Below, piece after piece: positions 10,017 through 18,401 of a stretch of DNA of 64,000 nucleotides. Source of the DNA: Pseudomonadota bacterium (GTDB taxonomy: Bacteria; Pseudomonadota; Alphaproteobacteria; Micavibrionales; UBA2020). The translations under genes and the position numbers were made by a program. The stretch lies in NCBI GenBank assembly GCA_023444705.1, contig JAEXMB010000081.1, positions 1 through 64,000 of the forward strand. Direction: 5' to 3'. Below the pieces are notes generated by a model that worked only from the letters and a program-made list of their open reading frames with translations, was not told the DNA's origin and did not search any database. Numbering within the stretch: the stretch's first letter is position 1; every line of letters begins with the position of its first letter.

Positions 10017-10646
10017 ATGACACGTCAATTTACCGGCCGCGATCTGGTGATCGCCACGCACAACAACGGCAAGCTGGCCGAATTCCGCGCCATGTTCGAT
10101 GGCATTGACCTCACCCTGACCTCGGCGGCCGATCACGGCCTGCCGTCGCCGCCGGAAACCGGCACGACCTTTCTTGAAAACGTGCGCATCAAGGCGCTGG
10201 CCGCAGCCACTGGCGCGAACCTGCCTGCACTGGCCGACGACAGTGGCCTGTGCGTTGAAATCCTTGGCGGCGCACCCGGTGTCTATTCCGCCGACTGGGC
10301 GGGGGAGGAGCGCGATTTTGGCCTTGCCATGCGCAAGGTGCATGAGGCGATGGCCGAAATGATCCCGCCCGACCAGACATGGGTGACGTCAAACCGCCGC
10401 GCGCAGTTCGTGTCCGTCATCATGCTGGCCTGGCCCGATGGCCATACCGAATGGGTCGAAGGTTTGGCGCCGGGCACCATCGTCTGGCCGCCGCGCGGCA
10501 CCGGCGGGCACGGGTTTGATCCGATGTTCAAACCTGACGAAGACGAGCGCGTCTATGCCGAGATGAGTGCGGACGAGAAGAACGCCATCAGTCACCGCGC
10601 GCGCGCTTTTGCCGCTATCCGCGCCAAATGCTTTGCGGACGTGTAA
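10017..10646 (+). CDS. rdgB: XTP/dITP diphosphatase (non-canonical purine NTP pyrophosphatase)
   Basis: A HAM1/RdgB enzyme that hydrolyses dITP, ITP and XTP to monophosphates, keeping deaminated purines out of nucleic acids. It has the N-terminal VIATHNNGKLAEF motif, TTFLENVRIKALAAA, LADDSGLCVEILGGAPGVYSADWAG with the catalytic Asp, and the GTGGHGFDPMF nucleotide-binding motif. It ends with MSADEKNAISHRARAF. At 209 residues it is a normal length, with a slightly long loop around MIPPDQTWVTSN. Its TAA is immediately followed by the hemW ATG, so the two are translationally adjacent. Confidence 0.95.
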   Translation: MTRQFTGRDLVIATHNNGKLAEFRAMFDGIDLTLTSAADHGLPSPPETGTTFLENVRIKALAAATGANLPALADDSGLCVEILGGAPGVYSADWAGEERDFGLAMRKVHEAMAEMIPPDQTWVTSNRRAQFVSVIMLAWPDGHTEWVEGLAPGTIVWPPRGTGGHGFDPMFKPDEDERVYAEMSADEKNAISHRARAFAAIRAKCFADV

Positions 10647-11807
10647 ATGACGCCGTCGCCATCACCGCTGGCGATCTATGTCCACTGGCCGTTTTGCGCC
10701 AAAAAATGCCCCTATTGCGATTTCAACAGTCATGTGCGCGATCGCGTCGATCATGACGCGTGGAAAAATGCCTATCTGCGCGAGCTTGAGCATACGCGCA
10801 CGCTGACGGGCCCGCGCGAGGTCGTATCGGTCTTTTTCGGCGGCGGCACGCCATCGCTGATGGAACCATCGACCACCGCCGCTATCATCGAGAGCATCGA
10901 CCGCCTGTGGGGAATTCCGCAAGGGACTGAAACCACGCTTGAAGCCAATCCCGGATCGACCGAGGCGGATAAATTCCGCGCTTTCAAATCGGCGGGGGTC
11001 AACCGCGTGTCGGTCGGCGTGCAGGCGCTCAACGATGCCGATTTACAGACCCTTGGCCGCCTGCACGGGGCAGAGGAAGCACGGCGTGCGGTCGGCATTG
11101 CGGGCGACGTCTTTGACCGCTTTTCGTTTGACCTGATCTATGCGCGTCAGGGCCAGAGTGTCGAGATGTGGGAGCGCGAGCTGCGCGAAGCGCTGGCGAT
11201 GGGCACGTCGCATCTGTCGCTCTACCAGCTGACCATCGAGGAAGGTACGCCGTTTCACACGCTGTTCCAGCGCGGCGAGATTGTGCTGCCTGATGAGGAC
11301 AGCGGTGCGACGATGTACGAACTGACGCAAGACATCTGCGCGGCTGCTGGCTTGCCTGCCTATGAAGTATCCAACCACGCCCGCATGGGCGAGGAATCAC
11401 GCCACAACCTTGTCTACTGGCGTGGCGGCGATTATGCGGGCATCGGCCCCGGCGCGCACGGGCGCCTGACGCTCGATGGACAGCGCCATGCCACGCGCAT
11501 GCACCGCGCGCCCGAAATCTGGCTGGAGCGCGTGGCGCAACAAGGCCACGGCGCGCATCCGTTTGAACCTGTCAGCGGCGATGAATTTGCGCGCGAGCGC
11601 CTGATGATGGGGCTTCGTCTGTCAGAGGGTATTGTGCATGCGCAGTTTCGCGCCCTGACCGGCATGAATGTCGCAGATGTTATCAATGCGCAGGCGGGGC
11701 AAGCCCTGCAACAAGGCGGTTTTTTGCATGATGACGGGCAGGTGATCGCAGCGACGGCGGCGGGCCGCCAGCGGCTCAACGCCTTGCTGGCCTATCTGGT
11801 CGCTTAA
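10647..11807 (+). CDS. hemW: Radical SAM heme chaperone HemW
   Basis: 386 residues. The radical-SAM cluster motif is C17-AKK-C21-PY-C24, the CX3CX2C of the HemN/HemW family. GGGTPSL and the HNLVYWRGGDYAGIGPGAHG region follow, and the C-terminal HemN domain is present. HemW proteins transfer heme to apoproteins and lack the extra N-terminal residues typical of oxygen-independent coproporphyrinogen oxidase HemN; the short N-terminus and rdgB linkage favour HemW. It begins directly after the rdgB stop. Its 3' end overlaps the stop of the convergent gene by 4 bp. Confidence 0.93.
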   Translation: MTPSPSPLAIYVHWPFCAKKCPYCDFNSHVRDRVDHDAWKNAYLRELEHTRTLTGPREVVSVFFGGGTPSLMEPSTTAAIIESIDRLWGIPQGTETTLEANPGSTEADKFRAFKSAGVNRVSVGVQALNDADLQTLGRLHGAEEARRAVGIAGDVFDRFSFDLIYARQGQSVEMWERELREALAMGTSHLSLYQLTIEEGTPFHTLFQRGEIVLPDEDSGATMYELTQDICAAAGLPAYEVSNHARMGEESRHNLVYWRGGDYAGIGPGAHGRLTLDGQRHATRMHRAPEIWLERVAQQGHGAHPFEPVSGDEFARERLMMGLRLSEGIVHAQFRALTGMNVADVINAQAGQALQQGGFLHDDGQVIAATAAGRQRLNALLAYLVA

Positions 11808-12364
11808 AGCCCGCGCGAGGGACCCTGCGTGCGCGGCGGTGGCGGCAGGCGGTCGATCATCACCAGCAGTTTTTCACAGTGACGGTGATGCATTTCTGCC
11901 AATTGCGCCACATAGGCGCGTGTACCGCGGTCGACCATGCGGTCCGCCGCCAGCGCGCGATTGATCACTGTCATGCTGGTATCAATATCGTGCATCACCG
12001 CTTCGGTCATGCGCCGCGCCAGAAAGAGAGCCTGCGCATGCGCTTCGTGGCAGGGCGTGACGGTGGAGATCAGCTCAAAGACAGGCGCGGTGACGCCAAG
12101 GGCGCTTGCCACCGGTGCGTTGCGCAGGCTCGCGCGGCTGATGGCGGTGGTGAGCAAGCCGTGAGGCTGTGTTCTGCCGCCCTCGTATAAATGCGACAGG
12201 CCCTGCGTCAGCAGCTCCCAGCTGGTGCGCTCTGCGGCGGTGTCGCTGGCGCCATCCCCGGCAGGAGCGACGATCACGCCACCCGTGCGCGGCGGGGTCT
12301 GGCGCTGTGCCATGACGACAAGATGGTATAGCGAGGCGTTGCGGTTTGGGTGCGTCATATTCAT
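11804..12364 (-). CDS. Hypothetical protein, helical
   Basis: 186 residues, soluble. The N-terminal 40 residues look disordered. The rest is helical, with EAHAQALFLARRMTEAVMHDIDTSMTVINRALAADRMVDRGTRAYVAQLAEMHHRHCEKLLVMIDRL forming a probable coiled coil near the C-terminus (residues about 105-172). No family recognised. GGGGTGG is just before the ATG and a TATACT hexamer 10 bp upstream of that could be its -10, overlapping the hairpin at 12381-12412. Its stop overlaps the hemW stop by 4 bp in convergent orientation. Confidence 0.6.
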   Translation of the reverse strand: MNMTHPNRNASLYHLVVMAQRQTPPRTGGVIVAPAGDGASDTAAERTSWELLTQGLSHLYEGGRTQPHGLLTTAISRASLRNAPVASALGVTAPVFELISTVTPCHEAHAQALFLARRMTEAVMHDIDTSMTVINRALAADRMVDRGTRAYVAQLAEMHHRHCEKLLVMIDRLPPPPRTQGPSRGL

Positions 12365-12380
12365 CCACCCCAGTATAGCA

Positions 12381-12412
12381 CAACCCCCTGCCGGCGGTCC
12401 GGCAGGGGGTTG
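12381..12412 (-). terminator. GC-rich hairpin downstream of the secreted protein gene
   Basis: Perfect 14-bp stem CAACCCCCTGCCGG / CCGGCAGGGGGTTG with a 4-nt loop, 15 bp past the stop of the 12427-14058 gene. The minus strand lacks a T-run after it (TGTGCTATACT), so it may be an mRNA 3'-end stabiliser rather than a complete intrinsic terminator. Confidence 0.55.
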
Positions 12413-12426
12413 ATTGTGTTTTTATA

Positions 12427-14058
12427 TCAAGGGGTTGCTGGCGCGGGGGCTGCGGGTGCGCTGCCCTTGGGAATCATCGCTTTCATGTCGGCGCCGTTGA
12501 GCAGCACTTTGCCATCAGGCGTCAGCTCGAACGCATAGGTGCGCTCGCTCTTGCCGTCCGCTGCCTTGGACAATTGGCCCGACAGCTGCATGATGATCAG
12601 CATCTGCGCATAGCCAGCCGCGCGCGGGTTGTTGGAGGTGCGCGACATTTCCTGCAGCTTGGCGATCAACTCGTCGATGCCTTTGAGCGTCAGTGTCGTC
12701 TTGCCCGCGAAGATATAGGGCGCACCGCTGGTGGCGGTGAGCGCACCGTTGAGCGTGGACGAAAGGTCGCTTGCGGTCGTATAAGTGTCGCTGATGGTGA
12801 TGGTTGTGCCTGCCTTGGCCAGCAGTTCGGGCAGCGATGCCACAGCCTGCTCCATATGCAGCTTGGCCTGTGCCTCGGCCGTGGCGCTGTTTCCGTCGGG
12901 GCCTGATTGTGCCTCGATCGCGCTGTTGATGGCGGTGCTGAAGTTGCTCATCGCCGATTTGAACGGCACGTTGGCGGCGGCAATGTTGAATGACGCTTCG
13001 GAAGGGATCAGGCCGAGCAAGGGGCCTTCATGCCCGGTCAGCGCCAGACCCGTCAGCGTGGTTTTCGACGTCAGCGCACCGGCATCGGTCTTGACGCCGT
13101 CAAAGGTACTGCTGCTGCCAAGGCGCGCCAGGCGCACGCTGGTCGGCTGCGCGCCTGCGGTCGCTTTGGCGGCAGGCACGTCAAGCGCGAGGTTGGTCAT
13201 GGTAAAGTTGCTGGTGCCGCTTTCGGGTACGGCGGTCATGCCGCCCATCGTCGCCTCGACCAGCTTTTGCAGTTCGCGCGCGGGTACGTCGCCGGTGTCC
13301 TGCATGCTCTGGCGCAGGTCGTCGCGCAGTTTTTTCGCGCCAGCCATATCGGCCTTGTTATAGGACACGGCGGCGATCATTTCGCCGATCGACAGCTTGC
13401 TGGCCTTGTTGTCGCCGAATTCAAGCAGGGCGTTGCGCACCGTGGTGGTTTGCGGTCCCGACCATGTATCGCCGTCGCGCGTCATGGCGATCTTGCTGGC
13501 GATGCTGCCAAGCGTGATGGTCACGGGGTCGGATTTCTTCTTGTCGGTGGGGTCGTCCTTGGGTGTGATGTTGGCGACGACGTTGTCATAGGCGGCGTCG
13601 GCCTGAACGAAGGCACCAAGGGCAGGGTTGAAGATGCCCGAGAATTTCTGGCTGCCGAGCGTGATGACCATGCGCTCGCCGCCGTCGTTGTCCTTCATCG
13701 TCATCTGGCTGGGCACGGCGATGCTGGCGCGGTAGTCGCCGTCGTCTTCGGGGGTGGCGTTGATCATCACAGTGCCAAGATCCATCGTCGCGCTGTCGTT
13801 GGTGATGGCGGCGCCGGGAATTTTGACTTCATAATAAGAGCCCTTGGGCGTGACCTCGACCGGGCCGGAAAGTGCCAGACCTTGCCCCGTCTTTTGCTTG
13901 AGGTCGATGTAAAAGCCGAGCGTTTCGTCGACCACGGCTTTCAGCGTTGCGGCACCGGCATCGTCAATCGCGGGTGCGGCGCGGGCGGGTGCCAGCGGCA
14001 GCAGGGTGGTGGCGGCAAAGGCTGCGACCATGAAACCGCGGATGAAAAAAGAACGCAT
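12427..14058 (-). CDS. Predicted periplasmic protein of unknown function
   Basis: 543 residues from ATG 14058, chosen because it exposes a classic signal peptide (MRSFFIRGFMVAAFAATTLL, cleavage after PARA-A) with AGGGAA upstream; the longer ORF start has neither. The mature protein has a repetitive beta-strand character (VEVTPKGSYYEVKIPGAAI, ATMDLGTVMINATPEDDGDYRASI) interrupted by helices, and ends Ala/Pro-rich. The pattern resembles alphaproteobacterial periplasmic proteins of DUF2125 type, but I cannot confirm that by eye. It is divergent from the small Rap1a-like gene and shares a 112-bp intergenic region with it. Confidence 0.65.
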   Translation of the reverse strand: MRSFFIRGFMVAAFAATTLLPLAPARAAPAIDDAGAATLKAVVDETLGFYIDLKQKTGQGLALSGPVEVTPKGSYYEVKIPGAAITNDSATMDLGTVMINATPEDDGDYRASIAVPSQMTMKDNDGGERMVITLGSQKFSGIFNPALGAFVQADAAYDNVVANITPKDDPTDKKKSDPVTITLGSIASKIAMTRDGDTWSGPQTTTVRNALLEFGDNKASKLSIGEMIAAVSYNKADMAGAKKLRDDLRQSMQDTGDVPARELQKLVEATMGGMTAVPESGTSNFTMTNLALDVPAAKATAGAQPTSVRLARLGSSSTFDGVKTDAGALTSKTTLTGLALTGHEGPLLGLIPSEASFNIAAANVPFKSAMSNFSTAINSAIEAQSGPDGNSATAEAQAKLHMEQAVASLPELLAKAGTTITISDTYTTASDLSSTLNGALTATSGAPYIFAGKTTLTLKGIDELIAKLQEMSRTSNNPRAAGYAQMLIIMQLSGQLSKAADGKSERTYAFELTPDGKVLLNGADMKAMIPKGSAPAAPAPATP

Positions 14059-14134
14059 GGCAAATATTCCCTGACAGTGAGCGATGGGCGGCCAAAAGCG
14101 GCCATAGCCCGTGCGGGCGTGAATAACGCCCCTC

Positions 14135-14163
14135 TCGACAGTGTGCAACAAAAAGCGTTAATA
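14135..14163 (+). promoter_or_regulatory. Candidate promoter placing the start of transcription at the ATG
   Basis: TCGACA (14135-14140), a 17-bp spacer and TTAATA (14158-14163). The -10 ends 7 bp before the ATG at 14171, which would make the transcript leaderless; no Shine-Dalgarno sequence is seen. The -10 match is modest. Confidence 0.35.
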
Positions 14164-14170
14164 AACACTG

Positions 14171-14563
14171 ATGTCATTGAAAATGAATGCCCGATTCTGC
14201 CGTCTGGCGGCCTTGGCCGTTGCGATAATCCCCCTGCTGGTGACGGCGGGGGCAAAACCTGTGCAGGCGCAATACATGACGGGTGCCGATTTATCGCAAA
14301 GCTGTGCTGCCGACAGCGGGGCCAATGCCATCAACCGCTGCCTTGGCTATATCGCGGGGGTGATCGACTATCACGTCGTCATGCAGTCGCTGGGCACCAA
14401 TCCGTCGACGGATTTCTGCCTTCCCAAGGGCTTGCTGGTCGAAGAAGCCGCCATCACCGTATTGGCATATCTCAAGAACAAGCCCGACCAGCAGGGATTT
14501 ATCGCAGCACCCGCGGTCGCGCTGGCGCTCAACGCCGTCTATCCGTGCAAATCCGTGCGTTGA
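14171..14563 (+). CDS. Small secreted Rap1a/Tai-like protein
   Basis: 130 residues with a signal peptide (residues about 1-33, cleavage near VQA-Q). The mature part has the Rap1a/Tai layout: a first cysteine (LSQSC), INRCLGYIAGVIDYH, DFCLPKG, a hydrophobic VEEAAITVLAYLKNKP helix and a final ALNAVYPC. The four spaced cysteines suggest two disulfides. The founding members are immunity proteins against type VI peptidoglycan amidase effectors, but many homologues are isolated periplasmic proteins, and no effector gene is adjacent here. An immunity function is therefore not supported by context. It is divergent from the periplasmic protein gene. Confidence 0.7.
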   Translation: MSLKMNARFCRLAALAVAIIPLLVTAGAKPVQAQYMTGADLSQSCAADSGANAINRCLGYIAGVIDYHVVMQSLGTNPSTDFCLPKGLLVEEAAITVLAYLKNKPDQQGFIAAPAVALALNAVYPCKSVR

Positions 14564-14641
14564 CTTGACGCCGCGTGCGGCGCGACTATATCGACCGGAT
14601 CACCGCAATCCTTTCCCTTTTTTCGTTGGAGAACATCCGTC

Positions 14642-15688
14642 ATGGAATACCGTCAGCTGGGCCGCAGCGGCCTGAAAGTCCCCGTTCTGAGCCTTGGCAC
14701 CGGCACCTTCGGCACCAATAACGAGTTTTTCAAGCGCTGGGGCGATACCGACGTCAAGGAAGCGGCCGACATGATCGACCTCTGCCTCGATCACGGCATG
14801 AATTTCTTTGATACTGCCGACATCTATTCGCAAGGGGGGTCTGAAAGCGTGCTGGGCGAGGCCTTGCAGAAAACCGCCGCCAAGGGCCAGCGCGACAAGG
14901 TGCTGATCTCGACCAAGGCGACGTTCCAGTTCGGCGAAGGGCCCAACAGTGCCGGATCCTCGCGCTATCGTTTGCTGAAGCAATGCGAGGACAGCCTCAA
15001 GCGTCTCAAGACCGACTACATCGACGTCTACTTTATGCATGGTTTCGACGCGCTGACGCCGGTTGAAGAAACGCTCTCCACCCTTGAAACCCTCGTGCAG
15101 CAGGGCAAGGTGCGCTATATCGGCTGTTCGAACTTCTCGGGCTGGCATGCGATGAAGTCGCTGGCGACGTCGGACAAACACGGCTGGTCGCGCTATGTCA
15201 GCTATCAGGGCTATTACTCGCTGGTCGGGCGCGACTATGAACACGAATTGATGCCGCTTGCGCTCGATCAGGGGCTTGGCACGATGGTCTGGAGCCCCCT
15301 TGGCTGGGGCCGCCTGACCGGCAAGATCCGCCGCGGGCAGAAACCGACCGAAGGCCGCATCGCACAGGGCGGCGACGTCGGCGGCCCGCAGGTCGAAGAC
15401 GAATACCTTTATACCGTCATGGACGCGCTTGACGCGGTTGCGGCGCAAACCGGCAAGACCGTGCCGCAGGTGGCGCTCAACTGGTTGCTGACGCGCCCCT
15501 CCGTCGCCAACCTGGTCGTGGGTGCGCGCAATGCCGATCAGCTCAAACAAAACCTCGGTGCTATCGGCTGGAGCCTGTCGCAGGAGCAGATCGATCTGCT
15601 CGACACCGCCAGCCACAAGCATCCGGCCTATCCCTACTGGCACCAGATGGGCTTTGACGAACGCAACCCCAAGCCCGTAAAATGGTGA
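14642..15688 (+). CDS. Aldo/keto reductase
   Basis: 348 residues, a (beta/alpha)8 NADPH-dependent oxidoreductase. The catalytic tetrad is visible as [14 protein letters not shown] (Asp, Tyr), LISTKATF (Lys) and YFMHGFD (His). The C-terminal [20 protein letters not shown] is the cofactor-binding segment typical of the Kv-beta/YghZ-like branch. The physiological substrate is unknown. GTTGGAGAAC precedes the ATG. uvrB begins one base after its stop, so both are probably on one transcript. Confidence 0.92.
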   Translation: MEYRQLGRSGLKVPVLSLGTGTFGTNNEFFKRWGDTDVKEAADMIDLCLDHGMNFFDTADIYSQGGSESVLGEALQKTAAKGQRDKVLISTKATFQFGEGPNSAGSSRYRLLKQCEDSLKRLKTDYIDVYFMHGFDALTPVEETLSTLETLVQQGKVRYIGCSNFSGWHAMKSLATSDKHGWSRYVSYQGYYSLVGRDYEHELMPLALDQGLGTMVWSPLGWGRLTGKIRRGQKPTEGRIAQGGDVGGPQVEDEYLYTVMDALDAVAAQTGKTVPQVALNWLLTRPSVANLVVGARNADQLKQNLGAIGWSLSQEQIDLLDTASHKHPAYPYWHQMGFDERNPKPVKW

Positions 15689-15689
15689 A

Positions 15690-17717
15690 ATGACGATAGC
15701 GAAATCCGGATTTCAGCTCACGACAGAATATAAACCCGCCGGCGACCAGCCGCGCGCGATCGGCGAGCTGTTATCCGGCATTCGCGAGGGCGAGAAAGAT
15801 CAGGTGCTGCTGGGCGTGACGGGGTCGGGCAAGACCTTCACCGTTGCCCACCTGATACAGGAAACGCAGCGCCCGACGCTGATCCTCGCACCCAACAAGA
15901 CGCTGGCGGCACAGCTGTTCGGCGAAATGCGCGAGTTTTTTCCCAATAACGCGGTCGAATACTTCGTGTCGTTCTACGACTACTACCAGCCCGAAGCTTA
16001 CATTCCGCGCACCGACACCTACATCGAAAAAGATTCGACGATCAACGAGCAGATCGACCGCATGCGCCACTCCGCCACGCGCGCGTTGCTGGAACGCCGC
16101 GACACCATCGTGGTCGCCAGCGTGTCTTGCATCTACGGTATCGGCGATGTCGAGACCTATCAGTCGATGGCCTTTCCCGTCAAGGTCGGCCAGACCATCG
16201 AGCGCAACCACCTGCTGCAATTGCTGGTCGAAATCCAGTACAAGCGCAACGACATCGATTTTTCCCGCGGCAATTTCCGCGTGCGCGGCGACATCGTAGA
16301 AATCTTTCCCGCCCACCTGGATGACCGTGCGTGGCGCATCTCGTTCTTTGGCGACGAGATCGAAAGCATCACCGAAATCGACAGCCTGACCGCGCAAAAG
16401 ACCGCGCAGCTTGACGAGGTGACGATCTACGCCAACAGCCACTATGTGACGCCCAAGCCGACACTGGCGCAGGCGGTCAAGCAGATCAAGGTCGACCTGC
16501 ATGCGCGGCTGGAAGAACTGCGGCGCGAGAACAAGCTGCTGGAAGAACAGCGCCTTGCCCAGCGCACGCAATTCGACCTTGAGATGATCGAGGCGACGGG
16601 CGTTTGCCCCGGTATTGAAAACTACTCGCGCTACCTGACGGGCCGCGCGCCCGGCGAAGCGCCGCCGACGCTGTTTGAATACCTGCCCGACGACGCGCTG
16701 CTGATCGTCGATGAAAGCCACGTCATGGTGCCGCAGATCAGGGGCATGTATCTGGGCGACCGCGCGCGCAAGACCACGCTGGTCGACTATGGCTTTCGGG
16801 TGCCCGCAGCACTCGACAACCGCCCGCTGAAGTTCGAGGAATGGGAAAAACTGCGCCCGCAAACGGTATTTGTTTCCGCGACACCCGCCGACTGGGAACT
16901 GGAGCAGACCGGCGGCGTGTTTGTGGAACAGGTCGTGCGCCCCACGGGCCTGACCGACCCCGAAGTGATCGTGCGCCCGACCGAGCATCAGGTCGACGAC
17001 CTGCTGGCCGAGTGCAAGCAGCTGGCCGCCAAGGGGCAGCGCGCGCTGGTGACAGTGCTGACCAAAAAGATGGCCGAAGACCTCACCGATTACATGACCG
17101 AGGCCGGCATCAAGGTGCGCTATGTGCATTCCGATGTCGACACCATCGAGCGTATCGAGATCATCCGCGACCTGCGCCTTGGTGTCTTTGACGTGCTGGT
17201 GGGCATCAACCTGCTGCGCGAGGGGCTCGACATCCCCGAATGCGCGCTGGTGGCTATTCTCGATGCCGACAAGGAAGGGTATCTGCGTTCGCGCACGTCG
17301 TTGATCCAGACCATCGGGCGCGCGGCGCGCAACGTCGAAGGCCGCGCGATTTTATACGCCGACAAAATGACCAAGAGCCTGCAGGCCGCGATTGAAGAAA
17401 CATCGCGCCGCCGCGAAAAGCAGTTGCTCTACAACAAGGAACACGGCATCACGCCTGAAAGCGTCAAGCGCAAGATTTCCGACCTGCTGGAAAGCGTGTT
17501 TGAAAAGGGCGACCGTGTGGTGGTGTCGACCGGCGACGACGCAACGCCGCATCTGGTGGGCAAGGACCTCAAGACCCATATGGCAGGCCTTGAAAAACGC
17601 ATGAAGGCCGCCGCCGCCAACCTTGAATTCGAGGAAGCCGCGCGTCTGCGCGACGAACTCAAGCGTCTGCAACAGGCAGACCTTGCCAGCCGTGAAGGTG
17701 CTATTGCCGAGGTATGA
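15690..17717 (+). CDS. uvrB: Excinuclease ABC subunit B
   Basis: UvrB verifies DNA damage after UvrA loading and recruits UvrC in nucleotide excision repair. 675 residues, normal length. It has Walker [11 protein letters not shown], the beta-hairpin region [23 protein letters not shown] (motif II), [28 protein letters not shown] and QTIGRAARN helicase motifs. It ends with a UVR domain (about 625-665, [16 protein letters not shown]) that contacts UvrC. Its stop codon directly abuts the stop of the convergent gene. Confidence 0.98.
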   Translation: MTIAKSGFQLTTEYKPAGDQPRAIGELLSGIREGEKDQVLLGVTGSGKTFTVAHLIQETQRPTLILAPNKTLAAQLFGEMREFFPNNAVEYFVSFYDYYQPEAYIPRTDTYIEKDSTINEQIDRMRHSATRALLERRDTIVVASVSCIYGIGDVETYQSMAFPVKVGQTIERNHLLQLLVEIQYKRNDIDFSRGNFRVRGDIVEIFPAHLDDRAWRISFFGDEIESITEIDSLTAQKTAQLDEVTIYANSHYVTPKPTLAQAVKQIKVDLHARLEELRRENKLLEEQRLAQRTQFDLEMIEATGVCPGIENYSRYLTGRAPGEAPPTLFEYLPDDALLIVDESHVMVPQIRGMYLGDRARKTTLVDYGFRVPAALDNRPLKFEEWEKLRPQTVFVSATPADWELEQTGGVFVEQVVRPTGLTDPEVIVRPTEHQVDDLLAECKQLAAKGQRALVTVLTKKMAEDLTDYMTEAGIKVRYVHSDVDTIERIEIIRDLRLGVFDVLVGINLLREGLDIPECALVAILDADKEGYLRSRTSLIQTIGRAARNVEGRAILYADKMTKSLQAAIEETSRRREKQLLYNKEHGITPESVKRKISDLLESVFEKGDRVVVSTGDDATPHLVGKDLKTHMAGLEKRMKAAAANLEFEEAARLRDELKRLQQADLASREGAIAEV

Positions 17718-18314
17718 TTAAGCCGAAGGGCCTTTGCCGCCGCGACCGCGCTTGGGGGCGGGGGTTGCGGGTTTTTCCTCGGTAAACAGGTCGGTCGATT
17801 TCGCCTTGCGCAGGAATTCGCTCAGGCGGGTCAGTTCGTCCTGGCTGCGGCCGACGATCTGCTTGAAGAACGACAGTACTTCCTTGGGATTTTTGGGCAC
17901 GCTGACTGCGGTCATTTCCATCGCCAGTACGTCCTGAATTTCGGGGTGGGAGAACAGCTTGCGCGTCCACTCCAGCGTTTCCTTGATGTCCTTGGCGTAT
18001 TTGCCGCCGTTGCGCGCTTCGGATGCCTTGATGATGTCTTCCAGCACCTCGATGTCGCTGCGGCCCATGTAGCTGACGCCGAGCTTGTGCGCGGTGACGA
18101 GCGTCAGGATCTTGACCTCTGCAATCAGCGGCAGCACGTCATAGGCGGTGAAGAAAGCGCCCTTGTTGGGATCGGACAACGCCTGTTTTTGTTTTTTCAG
18201 CGCATCGCCCAGATCGCGTGTCAGCAGGTCGGGGTTATTGGCATGCAGGACCTTGTGGCCATGATCCTTGGCAAGCTTGGCGAACATAACGGCGAGTCTG
18301 AACTGGGGAAGCAT
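17718..18314 (-). CDS. Hypothetical protein
   Basis: 198 residues, soluble and mainly helical, beginning MLPQFRLAVMFAKLAKDHGHKV. It contains VLPLIAEVKILTLVTAHKLGVSYMG and ALTLEWTRKLF-like helices, and a C-terminal disordered tail rich in Lys/Pro/Gly (KRGRGGKGPS). GGAG lies 11 bp before the ATG. Upstream on the minus strand TTGACT is followed 18 bp later by TAAAAA, a possible promoter in the 87-bp gap to the next gene. No family recognised. Confidence 0.6.
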   Translation of the reverse strand: MLPQFRLAVMFAKLAKDHGHKVLHANNPDLLTRDLGDALKKQKQALSDPNKGAFFTAYDVLPLIAEVKILTLVTAHKLGVSYMGRSDIEVLEDIIKASEARNGGKYAKDIKETLEWTRKLFSHPEIQDVLAMEMTAVSVPKNPKEVLSFFKQIVGRSQDELTRLSEFLRKAKSTDLFTEEKPATPAPKRGRGGKGPSA

Positions 18315-18401
18315 TGGGGCGTACTCCGTGTCTATATCTGTGTGTGTGGTTTATTTTTAACATAAGTCTTGCGCGCGAGTCAAAGGGGCAAAACCGTTGC
18401 T

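Noticed and set aside
14171..14563. Rap1a/Tai homologue as sign of a type VI secretion immunity island
   Set aside because: No effector, VgrG, Hcp or other T6SS gene is nearby; such small Cys-rich proteins are often unlinked to T6SS.
13030..14568. Long plus-strand open frame overlapping two genes
   Set aside because: It runs antisense through a clear signal-peptide protein and out of frame through the Rap1a-like gene; composition is Gly/His/Arg-rich as in other shadows.
15771..17129. Antisense frame in uvrB
   Set aside because: uvrB is fully conserved on the plus strand; no start signals or domains on the minus strand.
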